The notes below the pieces were generated by a model, which ran no database searches, was not told the origin of the DNA, and saw nothing but the letters and a program-made list of their open reading frames with translations. This document shows positions 17,101 to 26,351 of a stretch of DNA of 64,000 nt, one piece after another. The position numbers and the translations under genes were made by a program. The DNA comes from Nitrososphaeraceae archaeon. Lineage in GTDB: Archaea > Thermoproteota > Nitrososphaeria > Nitrososphaerales > Nitrososphaeraceae. Where the stretch lies: positions 1 to 64,000 of the forward strand of contig WHTU01000010.1 in the NCBI GenBank assembly GCA_009377575.1, in the 5' to 3' direction. Positions within the stretch are counted from its first letter, which is position 1. Each line of letters begins with the position of its first letter.

Positions 17101-18020
17101 TGTCTGGAAACAACGGTAAATCGGCTGCGCGATTTCATAGAAGAGAAGTTCAGCAGATTATGGTAAAAAATGCAAGAAAGGCTAAAATAATCGATAAAAT
17201 AGTAAGCATATTTGCGATCATGTGTGTTATTCTAGCGGTTATTCCGTTGACAAGCATATTAATTGAGGTAATAAAAAATGGAATTGCAGCATTTAATTGG
17301 GACTTCTTGACAGGAAGGCCCTCTGCTATTGGTCGAGCCGGTGGGGGAGTAGGCCCTGCGATTCAAGGAACGTTAATCGTAGTAGGTCTGGCAACAATGA
17401 TTGGGGCTCCGATTGGAATACTCACTGGTATCTACCTCTCAGAATTCGCTGGAGGTGGTCCTTTTCCGAACGGGGTACGGTTTTTCAATGAGGTAATGAC
17501 AGGTCTACCATCCGTTGTTATGGGGATAGTCGGCTATATCCTAATTGTCATCAATATCGGTTCCTTCTCTGTATGGGCTGGGGCTTTTTCGTTATCAATT
17601 ATCATGATTCCGATCGTATCCCGTGTGACTGAAGAGACCCTTAAAATCGTCCCCAACTCAATTCGTGAGGCAGGTTTTGCGCTCGGCATCGCAAAGTGGA
17701 AGATTACTCTTTTCATAACTTTCAAGTCTGCAATTAGCGGCATTCTGACAGGAGTTGTGCTTGCAATAGCAAGGATTGCGGGAGAGACCGCCCCCCTTAT
17801 TATGACGATCCTGGGCACTAGCTTATTTTTTACTGGTTTCAATAATCCGGTAGACGCATTACCCCTAAGAATATGGCGCCTTTCTTCTCAACCTTACGAA
17901 AGTGCTCAAACGCAAGCGTGGGGAGCCGCTCTTTTGCTCATCCTAATGGTGCTGGCTTTGAGTGTAGCTTTAAGACTCTTAGCTCAACGAAGAGGGTTTT
18001 CAGTAAGGGCCGAGATTTAA
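17100..18020 (+). CDS. pstA: Phosphate ABC transporter permease PstA
   Basis: 306 residues, second membrane subunit of the phosphate importer. Segments match PstA: DFLTGRPSAIGRAGGGVGPA (about 64-83), GAPIGILTGIYLSEFAGGG, TGLPSVVMGIVGYIL, and the ABC-contact loop VPNSIREAGFALGIAKWKIT followed by AIARIAGETAPLIMTILGTS. Six membrane helices are expected. Its ATG shares a base with the pstC stop codon, so the two permeases are translationally coupled. PstB follows after 235 bases that hold an AT-rich inverted repeat and a duplicated segment. Confidence 0.92.
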   Translation: MSGNNGKSAARFHRREVQQIMVKNARKAKIIDKIVSIFAIMCVILAVIPLTSILIEVIKNGIAAFNWDFLTGRPSAIGRAGGGVGPAIQGTLIVVGLATMIGAPIGILTGIYLSEFAGGGPFPNGVRFFNEVMTGLPSVVMGIVGYILIVINIGSFSVWAGAFSLSIIMIPIVSRVTEETLKIVPNSIREAGFALGIAKWKITLFITFKSAISGILTGVVLAIARIAGETAPLIMTILGTSLFFTGFNNPVDALPLRIWRLSSQPYESAQTQAWGAALLLILMVLALSVALRLLAQRRGFSVRAEI

Positions 18021-18152
18021 GATTTGTTCACCGGTTTGAGAGAAACCTCGAGAATTCTGAACTTTTTGCTTCTATTTTTCAACGTAATCACTTCTTGTCG
18101 CGAATACTTTGTAGTTCTCGCTCATTGCTAACGAGATTTCTCGCTATATGCT

Positions 18153-18169
18153 CTATATTGTATATATAG
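18153..18169. promoter_or_regulatory. AT-rich inverted repeat before pstB
   Basis: ctatat and atatag form an inverted repeat with a 5-base spacer in the pstA-pstB gap. It overlaps a good TATA box, so pstB may have its own promoter as well as read-through from pstA. Confidence 0.35.
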
Positions 18170-18197
18170 ACAAGGATTTAATTGGCGTCTCTCTGTA

Positions 18198-18315
18198 GAT
18201 ATTTTATCTGTCAGCCAAAGAGATTACCAATCGCACAGCAGAAACTACAAAACGCATGGAAGATATTTTATCTGCTAAAGAGATTAGCAGTGACACGTCC
18301 GAAACGACAAGGCGT
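18198..18315 (+). repeat. Imperfect tandem duplication of the pstB 5' end
   Basis: The 13-base string gatattttatctg occurs at 18198 and again at 18262. After a 4-base difference the two copies continue in the same reading frame, coding [17 protein letters not shown] upstream of the start and [17 protein letters not shown] inside pstB. The unit is 60-64 bases. Only the second copy has a start codon. Confidence 0.7.
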
Positions 18316-19092
18316 ATACGAGAGGAACCTCGACGTAGGTCGAAAGTTTCCATCAAGGGAGTAAATGCATGGTTCGGCTCAAAACAAGCCTTAAAAAACA
18401 TTAACTTGGAGATTGAGGAGAACACTGCTACCGCCTTCATGGGTCCTTCTGGATGTGGCAAGACCACCTTAATAAGGTGCCTAAATCGAATGCATGAAAT
18501 GACTCCAGGAGCTAAGGCTAAGGGCCAAGTAATACTAGATGGTATCGACATCTATGACAAGTCCATTGATCCTGTTATCATCAAGAGAAGGATAGGAATG
18601 GTCTTTCAGAAACCGAATCCCTTTCCCACTATGAGCATATTTGACAACGTCGCGGCGGGTCTAAAGCTGAACGGGATAAAAGACAAGAAGCTTATTAGAG
18701 AAATAGTTGAGGAGAGTTTGGAAGGCGCAGGTCTTTGGGAAGAAGTTAAAAATGAATTGGATAAGCCTGGTATGGGTCTTTCAGGAGGGCAGCAACAGCG
18801 TCTGTGTATCGCGAGAGCATTGGCCATGCAACCTGAGATCCTATTGATGGATGAACCTACTTCAGCTCTAGATCCTCTAGCTTCCTCTAAGATTGAAGAA
18901 TTAGTACACAAACTAAAGAAGGATCTCACTATCATTATAGTAACTCATAACATGCAGCAGGCCGCTAGGGTAGCTGATCGTGCCGCGTTTATGTACCTTG
19001 GTGAGATGATTGAATATGGATTCACCAAGCAGATTTTTCAAAACCCTGAACAAGAACTTACTGAGAGATTTGTCAGTGGCAAGTTTGGATAG
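18256..19092 (+). CDS. pstB: Phosphate ABC transporter ATP-binding protein PstB
   Basis: 278 residues. Walker A is GPSGCGKTT at 63-71, the Q-loop is [11 protein letters not shown], the signature is [16 protein letters not shown], and Walker B is [11 protein letters not shown] with the switch histidine in IVTHNM. The QKPNPFP Q-loop and [15 protein letters not shown] segment are specific to PstB. The first 30 residues are a non-family extension, rich in Ser, Thr, Glu and Arg, which arose beside the tandem duplication noted at 18198-18315. PhoU follows 72 bases later. Confidence 0.93.
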   Translation: MEDILSAKEISSDTSETTRRIREEPRRRSKVSIKGVNAWFGSKQALKNINLEIEENTATAFMGPSGCGKTTLIRCLNRMHEMTPGAKAKGQVILDGIDIYDKSIDPVIIKRRIGMVFQKPNPFPTMSIFDNVAAGLKLNGIKDKKLIREIVEESLEGAGLWEEVKNELDKPGMGLSGGQQQRLCIARALAMQPEILLMDEPTSALDPLASSKIEELVHKLKKDLTIIIVTHNMQQAARVADRAAFMYLGEMIEYGFTKQIFQNPEQELTERFVSGKFG

Positions 19093-19164
19093 TGTCATTC
19101 TGACGACTAGATACTCTACGGCCGCTTTACCTAGAATTAATATCGCTGTGCATGTCAAACTAAA

Positions 19165-19833
19165 TTGACTCGACTGCTTGACTTAGGCATAGCAAGAACC
19201 CGCGATATTATTGGAGAGATGTCCAAGATATCGGAGATCTGCGTGTCTACGGTATTGGAGTCCTATACTAAAGGCGACGTAAAAAAAAGAGAGATATTTG
19301 AATGGGCAGAGAAGCTACGGATTCTTCAGGAGGAGGTATCTGATTTGGCATTTGAGCTCATAGCCCGATACCAACCTGTAGCGACAGATTTAAGGTACAT
19401 TAAGTCATGCCTAGAGATATCATACGTACTTTCACGCTTTGGAGGATATGGTTATGAAATTGTCGAAGTTCTGGACATGATGGGTTCAATTTCAGAATGC
19501 GACAAAACAGTCGTCACAGAAGCTGCAAAGGTAACTTCCGAGATGATTTCCCTTAGTGTGAACGCGTTAGATTTTAAAGATAAGCTAGCTTCAGATAAGC
19601 TATATGATATGGACGATACTGTTGATCTCATCTATCGGAATTATTTACGAGAGATTGTCACAGCCAGCAAGGAGTCAAAGGATATGTACTCTGATCCAAG
19701 ATGCGTTATATCTTCACTTCATGTTTTGAGATATCTTGAAAGAATATCAGACCACACCTGCTATATTGCAGATTCAGTATCATACATAGTAACGGGAAAA
19801 TCAAGCCCCAAACGCGTCCAAATGAATCCTTAA
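19165..19833 (+). CDS. phoU: PhoU phosphate-signalling protein
   Basis: 222 residues, all helical, with the two three-helix PhoU repeats. Family features are LDLGIARTRDIIGEM near the start, the metal-site motif region EEVSDLAFELIARYQPVATDLR (about 53-74) and the second repeat RYLERISDHTCYIADSVSYIVTG with the conserved ER-x-x-DH. PhoU proteins restrain the Pst importer and signal phosphate status. Start is TTG because the upstream ATG runs out of frame into a stop. It directly follows pstB, as in many genomes. Confidence 0.88.
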   Translation: MTRLLDLGIARTRDIIGEMSKISEICVSTVLESYTKGDVKKREIFEWAEKLRILQEEVSDLAFELIARYQPVATDLRYIKSCLEISYVLSRFGGYGYEIVEVLDMMGSISECDKTVVTEAAKVTSEMISLSVNALDFKDKLASDKLYDMDDTVDLIYRNYLREIVTASKESKDMYSDPRCVISSLHVLRYLERISDHTCYIADSVSYIVTGKSSPKRVQMNP

Positions 19834-19904
19834 GACTTTAGAGTCGTAATATATAAGTACTGCATTTTAATAGTACCGCGTAATTTATGGTTCGCATATT
19901 TAGA

Positions 19905-19929
19905 CTATATAGATATGGAGCATCTATAT
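19905..19929. promoter_or_regulatory. AT-rich inverted repeat before the AbrB-PhoU gene
   Basis: atatagat (19907-19914) and atctatat (19922-19929) form a perfect 8-base inverted repeat with a 7-base spacer. The left arm is part of ctatatag, also seen before pstC. It lies about 50 bases before the start codon and may be an operator. Confidence 0.4.
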
Positions 19930-19977
19930 GATCAACTATCGTAATGTGTTTTATCTTCTTTCAATAACTGAAATTAA

Positions 19978-21045
19978 ATGAATTCCATTCCTGAAAATAA
20001 TGAAATACGCAAGATCCAATTTACAGGTAGATCTACTTACATTCTTTCATTACCAAAGAGATGGATGAGTGAAATGCGTCTCAAGGCAGGTGATCCTGTA
20101 ACAATAGTACGTGAAGCAAATAACTATCTTTCGATAATTCCAAGTGCTGTCAGAGGCCCTAATACGATTGATGAGGCTAACTCAACTGTGCTTAGCACTG
20201 AATCATTTAATACCATCAAACGAAAAGTGGTGTCCATGTACTTAGCAGGCTATAATATTATTAACCTAAAATCAAAGACGGGAAGAATACTGCCATCACA
20301 AAGGGATGCTGTTCGGGACGTGGTAAGAAGAAATTTGGTAGGCACTGAAATAATCGCCGATGCATCAGAAATAATTACTATTCAAGTGCTCCTAAGCTTG
20401 CCTGAACTCTCAATAAATACTGCCGTCCGACGAATGTTTCTAATTGCTGCAGCAATGCATAGGGATGCCATGCTTTCATTGGCTGAGTTAAACCACGAAT
20501 TGGCAGAAGCAGTTGTAAAATCAGATGACGAGGTAGATAGATTTAGTCTTTACATATTACGAAATCTTGTAATCGCTACACAAAATGAGAGAATTCTGCA
20601 GGAGATTGGATTGAGAAAATCTTCTGATTGTTTGAGCTACAGGGTCGCAGTAAAAAGCATTGAACGCATAGCAGATCATGCTTCGGGGATCGCTGATAAA
20701 TGTGTTGCAATAAAGGATAAAATTGACAAGGATACATTGCAGCACATTGATAGCATGAGTAAGCGATCTCTGGCGTTAATTACCGATTCAGTAGAGGCTT
20801 TCTTGCGTAGGGATTATTCTCTCGCGGATAGCATAGTAGACAAAGCTAATGATATGCGTTTAATTGAGAATGAAGTACTTTCTTATATTGACAATAGCGA
20901 ATCATCTTCTAGCGGATCCAGGAATCTCAACCTCAAGCTAATATTAGAAGATATAAGAAGGACAGCTGAGCATGCAAGTGATATTGCCGAAGCGGCTATG
21001 AATCAGACCATTCGAGGTGTAATAGACTCGAACAAGAGTTCTTGA
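19978..21045 (+). CDS. AbrB/SpoVT DNA-binding domain fused to PhoU domain
   Basis: 355 residues. Residues 8-55 form a swapped-hairpin AbrB domain: IRKIQFTGRSTYILSLPKRW, then MRLKAGDPVTIVREANNYLSI. The remainder, from about 110, holds two PhoU helical bundles with SYRVAVKSIERIADHASGIA and LILEDIRRTAEHASDIAEAA, each with the E-R-x-A-(D/E)-H-A motif. Archaeal proteins of this design are thought to regulate phosphate genes directly, in place of the bacterial PhoB/PhoR pair, which is not seen here. The gene ends the phosphate uptake block and has its own promoter region with an inverted repeat. Confidence 0.85.
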   Translation: MNSIPENNEIRKIQFTGRSTYILSLPKRWMSEMRLKAGDPVTIVREANNYLSIIPSAVRGPNTIDEANSTVLSTESFNTIKRKVVSMYLAGYNIINLKSKTGRILPSQRDAVRDVVRRNLVGTEIIADASEIITIQVLLSLPELSINTAVRRMFLIAAAMHRDAMLSLAELNHELAEAVVKSDDEVDRFSLYILRNLVIATQNERILQEIGLRKSSDCLSYRVAVKSIERIADHASGIADKCVAIKDKIDKDTLQHIDSMSKRSLALITDSVEAFLRRDYSLADSIVDKANDMRLIENEVLSYIDNSESSSSGSRNLNLKLILEDIRRTAEHASDIAEAAMNQTIRGVIDSNKSS

Positions 21046-21340
21046 ATGGTGTAATAGACTTAGCAACACTTCCTGATTCACAGAGATCAGCCATGACTTA
21101 AATTTCTCATTCGATAACGGTATAAATCTGACAATTCAGACCTCAGTCTTTTCGTGTAGCTAGCCATTTGGCCCTATTTGGCATCACTTTATCCATACTA
21201 ATGGATCTAGAAAGATGAATCACTTTTTCCGAACTAATTAGAGGTAATAAATTGATGCAACCTGAAAATGTTATCCGAGATCTACTGAGGAACAGCTGAT
21301 AAGAGATGAAAAACGGATGGCTTAATCGATACTTGGGAGC

Positions 21341-21925
21341 TTAAATGATTTTTTTGTCTTCTCCAAGTACAATACCAGGGGCATTCTGAAGTGACTTAAT
21401 CCTCAAGGGCCATTGAAAATCCTTGTTCCAAGGCTGGTCAAATAGTATTCCTATTTTTGGTGCAGTTACGTCAATGAGGTTTATAGGAGAGTCATCCAGT
21501 ATGAAATCGAAAGGGTACTCGGATTTTGGCATGGCATCGTATACGAAGATTAGGTCGTCTGAAAAAACATCGTGATGATCAAGCCATCTTGCCACATAGG
21601 ATACGGTCGGTCTCTCTCTCCTGGTAAGTATAGATATCCTAAAACCACTCTCATGTATGTTTTCTATGGTCCTATTCTGATTGGGCTCGCATGGTGGAAT
21701 CTCTTGCCATCGATATTCCCATACATAGTTAAATAACTTCGAAATCTCCTCCGGAGTAATCGGAAGAATTTTAGAAATATCCCATGCATAGATATCGTTC
21801 TTGGTAATATTTGTGTGGTGCCTTTCGTTGTATTCCTTTACCCAAATAACCATTGTGTCTGCCAAGACCGAATCAAAATCTAGTGCAAAAGTCTTAGTCG
21901 GGCCTGGTATGTTCAAAATATTCAA
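21341..21925 (-). CDS. HAD-family hydrolase, 5'(3')-deoxyribonucleotidase-like
   Basis: 194 residues with HAD motifs: motif I ALDFDSVLADTMVIW (nucleophile Asp16 and Asp18 with Ser between), motif II SILTRRE, and motif III/IV FILDDSPINLID. The pattern VWVKEYNERHHTNITKNDIYAWDIS following motif I is typical of the type C 5'-nucleotidase (NT5C) group. A nucleotide or sugar-phosphate phosphatase role is likely. It lies between the PhoU genes and the SixA/Ppx pair but on the opposite strand. Confidence 0.75.
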   Translation of the reverse strand: MNILNIPGPTKTFALDFDSVLADTMVIWVKEYNERHHTNITKNDIYAWDISKILPITPEEISKLFNYVWEYRWQEIPPCEPNQNRTIENIHESGFRISILTRRERPTVSYVARWLDHHDVFSDDLIFVYDAMPKSEYPFDFILDDSPINLIDVTAPKIGILFDQPWNKDFQWPLRIKSLQNAPGIVLGEDKKII

Positions 21926-22205
21926 AGGATGTGAGAAAAGAGATTATAAAACTGTTAATATTTTCAGAGTCAAGGGGTATTGATATATCAATAATCTACC
22001 CAACAAGTCAGATATCATCGTTTATATGAGTTCTACAACAAAGTAGTCAACGTAGTGAATCATGTAAATGGCTAATAAGATCATACTGAACATGATGTTT
22101 GTCATTAAACTGGGTTAGCAAGTATTTGCATAAATTTGATAATAAATGGGCGTTACCACTTAAGAGTATTTAAGGACAGGTCGTCATGCAAATATCATAT
22201 GGATC

Positions 22206-22367
22206 ATGTCATGCTATATTGGGGACAAGTATTTCAAAGATAACGATTTGCATCTAGATTTAGTTGATTTGCATTCACAATTGGAAAGTTACTACTCACA
22301 AATACTTGATAGGAATTGGCTAATGATAACCAATTACGTAATGGATTATGTTTTCAAACGAATCTAG
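22206..22367 (+). CDS. Small hypothetical protein, 53 aa
   Basis: An ATG frame of 53 codons reading MSCYIGDKYFKDNDLHLDLV at the start and MITNYVMDYVFKRI at the end. It is acidic and aromatic with a helical pattern, and lies 53 bases before sixA on the same strand. A TATA-like tatttaa at about 22167-22173 is 33 bases upstream of the ATG. Not recognised. Confidence 0.45.
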   Translation: MSCYIGDKYFKDNDLHLDLVDLHSQLESYYSQILDRNWLMITNYVMDYVFKRI

Positions 22368-22420
22368 ATCTTACAAATAAAAAAATATAATATATAGTAT
22401 GCCGACTAAATAGGTCAAAA

Positions 22421-22921
22421 TTGGAACTCTATATAATGCGGCATGGTGAGGCGGTCAAGAACATTCAATCTGGCCCCTCTGCATCCGACGCGGATCGGCC
22501 TTTAACCATGCCAGGTAAACAAGAAATAGAAGAGATTTCATATTTTCTGAAAAATTTAAACATCAAATTTAGTCTCATTATCTCTAGCCCGCTAAAGAGG
22601 GCACATCAGACGGCATTTATTGTATCCAAGATTTTCAAGATCGCTAACAATTTGGAAGATTGGGATGAACTAAAACCGGAAGCAGCCAAACAAGCACTTA
22701 TTGAGAAACTTTCCAAGCTCAAAGAAGATTCCACAATTCTCTTAGTGGGCCATGAACCCTTTCTTAGTTCGTTCATAAGCGAAATTGCGTTTGGAAATCC
22801 AGGTGGAAACCTAGTGCTCAAGAAAGGGGGTTTCGCGAAGCTTAGGATTTTGTCGAATTTTCCAAAAATGACTGCCGAGCTGCGCTGGCTATTGACTCCC
22901 AGATTGATGCGACGGACATAG
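22421..22921 (+). CDS. sixA: SixA-like phosphohistidine phosphatase
   Basis: 166 residues of the histidine phosphatase superfamily. The catalytic RHGEA is at 7-11, the arginine of SSPLKRAHQTA is at about 52, and the second catalytic histidine is in LVGHEPFLS (about 111). The short length and DADRPLTMPGKQEI segment are typical of SixA, which removes phosphate from histidine in signalling proteins. Start is TTG. It lies 83 bases upstream of the exopolyphosphatase gene; SixA-like genes are often found next to Ppx, and the two are probably cotranscribed. Confidence 0.85.
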   Translation: MELYIMRHGEAVKNIQSGPSASDADRPLTMPGKQEIEEISYFLKNLNIKFSLIISSPLKRAHQTAFIVSKIFKIANNLEDWDELKPEAAKQALIEKLSKLKEDSTILLVGHEPFLSSFISEIAFGNPGGNLVLKKGGFAKLRILSNFPKMTAELRWLLTPRLMRRT

Positions 22922-23004
22922 TCCCTTTGAACAACTACTGGGAGATTTGGATACTTGCAAGGTTTACTCAATTATATAATCTCTAGATTGTTTGTGGACA
23001 GGAA

Positions 23005-24561
23005 ATGAAACTTTCTGTTATTGATTTAGGATACAATTCAGTCAAATTAGTATGCTATAAAGTAAACTCTGATGGCACATTTAGGGCTTATGATAGAAGA
23101 AGCGTCAAGACAAAGATCGGAAGAGGACTAACAGAAGGCGGTTATCTTAGTGAAGTAGCGAGTAGGGATACGATTGAAAGTCTAAGGCTCTTTCGCGATA
23201 TATTAGTATCGGACGACGTAAAAAATATCATCGCCGTGGCAACAAGCGCTGTTCGAGAGGCGAAGAATAGAGCTAAGTTTATTTCAGATATTTATGAGAA
23301 GACTGGATTCACATTCCGGATACTTTCACATAAAGAAGAATCATATTATTCTTGGTGTGGGGCCCTCCATTCCACATGTATCTCAGACGTTCTATTTTTC
23401 GACCTGGGCGGAGGGAGCCTGGAGATTGTACATTCCCACGATTTCAAGATTAATAATCATCTCTCACTTCCTTTAGGGGCCCTACGAATGACGAGAATTT
23501 TGAATCAAAAAAACGGAGACCTAGGAAAAAAATACGTTCGAAGGCATCTTATGAAGCTGGAACAGCATATTGTAAAATCACTGCCCGATAGGAAACAATT
23601 CGATTTTAGCCCTGACGTTACTCTGGTAGGAGTGGGAGGGACTCTTCGAACGATAGCACAGTACGACCAAGATTTAACCAACTACCCTTTGGATAAGATC
23701 AACAATTATAAGATGAAAATTGAACACATCGAAGAAATAACAGAGAAGCTATCAGGTATGTCGGTAGCCGAAATCACTGAAATTGTATCAATAGGAAGTA
23801 GCAGGGCTGATACAGTCGTCCCTGGGTGTTACGTCATATCCTCGCTAATGAGAAAACTTGGGCATGACTCTGTAGTTGTAAGTACAGAAGGGTTGAGAGA
23901 AGGCTTAGTCCTTTCTTTCATTAACGATCCAGGTTATCTATCCTCAGATAACATCCAACCAACTCTACGTTCTCAAGTCGAGTACATTGTCAAGACCGGT
24001 TGCAGGCGCATACCCCCACCAAGTCGTTACCATAGCTTTCTGGAAACGCTACTATCTGTTGGACTATTAAAGGAGCGAGAACTTCAAATCTTGATTGAAG
24101 CTATTCAACGGATCCATCAATTTCATAATATACTCAGTACAAATAGTTTATTTTATGCCTTGATAGACGAGGAATACAAGAATCTAAGCCACGGTGAGCT
24201 GCTAGTATTATGTCTTTCAATAATATACTCAAAGAAGCAAAAGATTTCAAATCGCTTATTCGCGAAGTATAAGTCAATCCTTCACACGCCACAAAACAAA
24301 AGATCGATAGAAAAAATATCTTCGTGCCTCAACTTTATTACAGCAGTTGAAAAAAGTCATGCAACTATACACCATGTAGTGTACGATGGAAACATTTTCC
24401 ATATCGATCTTAGATGTAATGATTTGTTCAGATTTCCTAGATTCTTGTTTGAAGAAGCAAAAAGATCCTTAATCTCGTCGTTGGGTATCCCAGTGGAATA
24501 CAATATGCAGTTAGATTCCAATGACATCAAGGTGAAGGTTGAGGACAAAAATGTTTCTTGA
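23005..24561 (+). CDS. ppx: Ppx/GppA family exopolyphosphatase
   Basis: 518 residues. The N-terminal ASKHA-type ATPase-fold domains show VIDLGYNSVKLV (5-16), the AVATSAVREAKN segment, the LSHKEESYYSW catalytic glutamate region, DLGGGSLEIV (about 132-141) and LVGVGGTLRTIA (about 210-221). The C-terminal part (about 320-518) has the HD-like helical domain usual in longer Ppx proteins. The enzyme releases phosphate from the end of polyphosphate chains or pppGpp. With Pst, PhoU and SixA upstream it completes a phosphate storage and supply cluster. Confidence 0.88.
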   Translation: MKLSVIDLGYNSVKLVCYKVNSDGTFRAYDRRSVKTKIGRGLTEGGYLSEVASRDTIESLRLFRDILVSDDVKNIIAVATSAVREAKNRAKFISDIYEKTGFTFRILSHKEESYYSWCGALHSTCISDVLFFDLGGGSLEIVHSHDFKINNHLSLPLGALRMTRILNQKNGDLGKKYVRRHLMKLEQHIVKSLPDRKQFDFSPDVTLVGVGGTLRTIAQYDQDLTNYPLDKINNYKMKIEHIEEITEKLSGMSVAEITEIVSIGSSRADTVVPGCYVISSLMRKLGHDSVVVSTEGLREGLVLSFINDPGYLSSDNIQPTLRSQVEYIVKTGCRRIPPPSRYHSFLETLLSVGLLKERELQILIEAIQRIHQFHNILSTNSLFYALIDEEYKNLSHGELLVLCLSIIYSKKQKISNRLFAKYKSILHTPQNKRSIEKISSCLNFITAVEKSHATIHHVVYDGNIFHIDLRCNDLFRFPRFLFEEAKRSLISSLGIPVEYNMQLDSNDIKVKVEDKNVS

Positions 24562-25441
24562 AGGCAGAAAATGACACAAGCGATTGTGACTCTTATCTGA
24601 TATAGTCTCCCGGGATTTGAGTCTAGAGACGGGCATCTCGGAGAGGCACCAAGATGGAAGGGTTATTTATCTCGTGAATATTATTTTGAGTGTCATAGCC
24701 ATTTAGTATTTTTTAAGTCAATCATAATGATCACATGCCATTAGGTCAATACATTACTAGAAGTAAACTGATTATATAGATTACTATCTCTTATATAATG
24801 TACCATAGAATTCATACACAACCCGTATATTCCAGCCGACGATATTTCTAGAAAAGTGTAAATATGCAAATGCGAACGAAAGGGACATCAAATGAAAACA
24901 TTGATGATGCACAAGTTGTAAGACTTCGAAATCGAACCAATGACAACTTGTTCATCAGACTCTGTGAGCAAAAGGGTATCCATAATTATGATTAATGCCT
25001 AGTATAAGATTTCTCAACCTGCTCATACTTATTTTCCTAATCGATCGTTGCTTTACAGTATGATATATTGTCGTCTCAGAATACTCATCCAAGCTAAGTT
25101 GAATCATATATTATCTTCTTCGTATATCTTGATCTAAACTGATTTGCATCTCATCTTTGAGAAATGATTAAAATTCAACTCTCGATTCAGATTTTCTAAT
25201 ACCTGAGATTATGACCTAACAGCAATCTTATGATAAAAAAATTGTTCAAATAAACCTACAAGAGAGCCAGCTCGTTCATCATGATCTTCCTTATTTCCAA
25301 AAGCCCATACTCATAGGTCTAAAAGGAGGTTCTCATCCATTGAGAGGATCAAATACACAGGGAGAAGACCAGTAAGATTACACACTCTTCTCAGATGGGA
25401 ACCAGCGAACACTCTTCATATCTCATCCATTCTTCATATTA
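24562..25441. other. Sparse region of about 880 bases
   Basis: Apart from the small frame at 24864-24995 no gene is supported. The sequence is AT-rich with several TATA-like boxes. The phrase ctcatccatt occurs twice (25332 and 25425) without further structure. Confidence 0.3.
24864..24995 (+). CDS. Small hypothetical protein, 43 aa
   Basis: An ATG frame of 43 codons, charged and helical (ENIDDAQVVRLRNRTNDNLF and IRLCEQKGIHNYD at the end). The TATA-like gtatatt at about 24825 sits some 38 bases upstream. Not recognised. Confidence 0.35.
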   Translation: MQMRTKGTSNENIDDAQVVRLRNRTNDNLFIRLCEQKGIHNYD

Positions 25442-25660
25442 CTATGTTCGAATCCGATTCTTGTAGTTCTTTCGAACCTCCATGGAGATTGTCATTAAAC
25501 CAATGCCAAACGGTATGGCCACAATCCCAAGAAGCATAGACAATGAGGTGTATGGTTCGTCTCCAAAACTCCATTTCATAAATGTGACCGAACCTACAAG
25601 AAGTACTATAAGAGGTACATTCATACCCACTGCCAAGGCTGCTATAAGTAACGGATGCAC
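25442..25660 (-). CDS. Small two-helix membrane protein
   Basis: 72 residues with two membrane segments, about 4-26 and 42-58, linked by a short charged loop (KWSFGDEPYTS), and a basic tail VRKNYKNRIRT. Topology predicts both ends on the cytoplasmic side. The family is not recognised. Small membrane proteins like this are frequent in the organism's group. It is a single gene. Confidence 0.5.
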   Translation of the reverse strand: MHPLLIAALAVGMNVPLIVLLVGSVTFMKWSFGDEPYTSLSMLLGIVAIPFGIGLMTISMEVRKNYKNRIRT

Positions 25661-25848
25661 TTTAGCAAGGTGTATTGGCTGTTAGTATTTATAACTATTG
25701 GAGAGGGCGCAATCACAAAAATGAAAGGAAAAGCTTCTTGATAATACCTTTGAGACATGAGTGATGATCTGATTTTTTAATTTCAACAACATCATACCAT
25801 GGCTGACCTTCTGCCTTCATTGGTAGCATATAGTGGGAGAGGGTATTA

Positions 25849-26157
25849 TCATACCCACGGCCAGATTTTAATACCTCTTACTGTACATTGTTTTCTAATT
25901 ATTACGCGTGCTCGCTCCACCGCTTCTTGTTCGTCGATCTGTTTACCCAAATATTGCAAGATCAGCTGCTCATAGAGTTTTTTCGCTCGCTCTTCGGTGA
26001 ATTCTTTATAATTTGAAAATCTATCTGCTGATGATCGGCGTCCTCCTTTTTTCGTCTGCTGAGGAATGTCGTTATGTCCTTTCATATCTGCATACTCTCT
26101 CTTACATTCTGCACAGTTGTCGTCAAAGAAATCGGAATGAACTGCGCATTTTGACAT
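25849..26157 (-). CDS. Small zinc-binding-like hypothetical protein
   Basis: About 102 residues from the ATG at 26157; a longer frame begins at 26193. Near the N-terminus C-x3-H and C-x2-C (MSKCAVHSDFFDDNCAECKR) look like a zinc site. The middle is basic and the end helical (ERAKKLYEQLILQYLGKQID then EQEAVERARVIIRKQC). It may bind nucleic acid. Preferred start: the cysteine motif lies at the expected beginning and the upstream residues are atypical. Confidence 0.5.
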   Translation of the reverse strand: MSKCAVHSDFFDDNCAECKREYADMKGHNDIPQQTKKGGRRSSADRFSNYKEFTEERAKKLYEQLILQYLGKQIDEQEAVERARVIIRKQCTVRGIKIWPWV

Positions 26158-26351
26158 TACTGAGAAATCTCGTCTATGGTATATTAAGAGCACTTATTTC
26201 GCTGAGTCTATTCGAATTAAGATGGAAGAAAACACCTTCATAAATCTAATGATAAAGTACTTTCAGGAGAACCACAAGATCTATTGTTCTCGTCTGAGTA
26301 TTTGGCTGCGGGTTTGATTTAGGTCAAATTCTAATCTGTTCGCATCCATTG

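Noticed and set aside
25440-25465. ttcgaatcc string resembling a tRNA T-loop
   Set aside because: No acceptor, D or anticodon arms can be drawn; it is the 3' end of a membrane protein gene.
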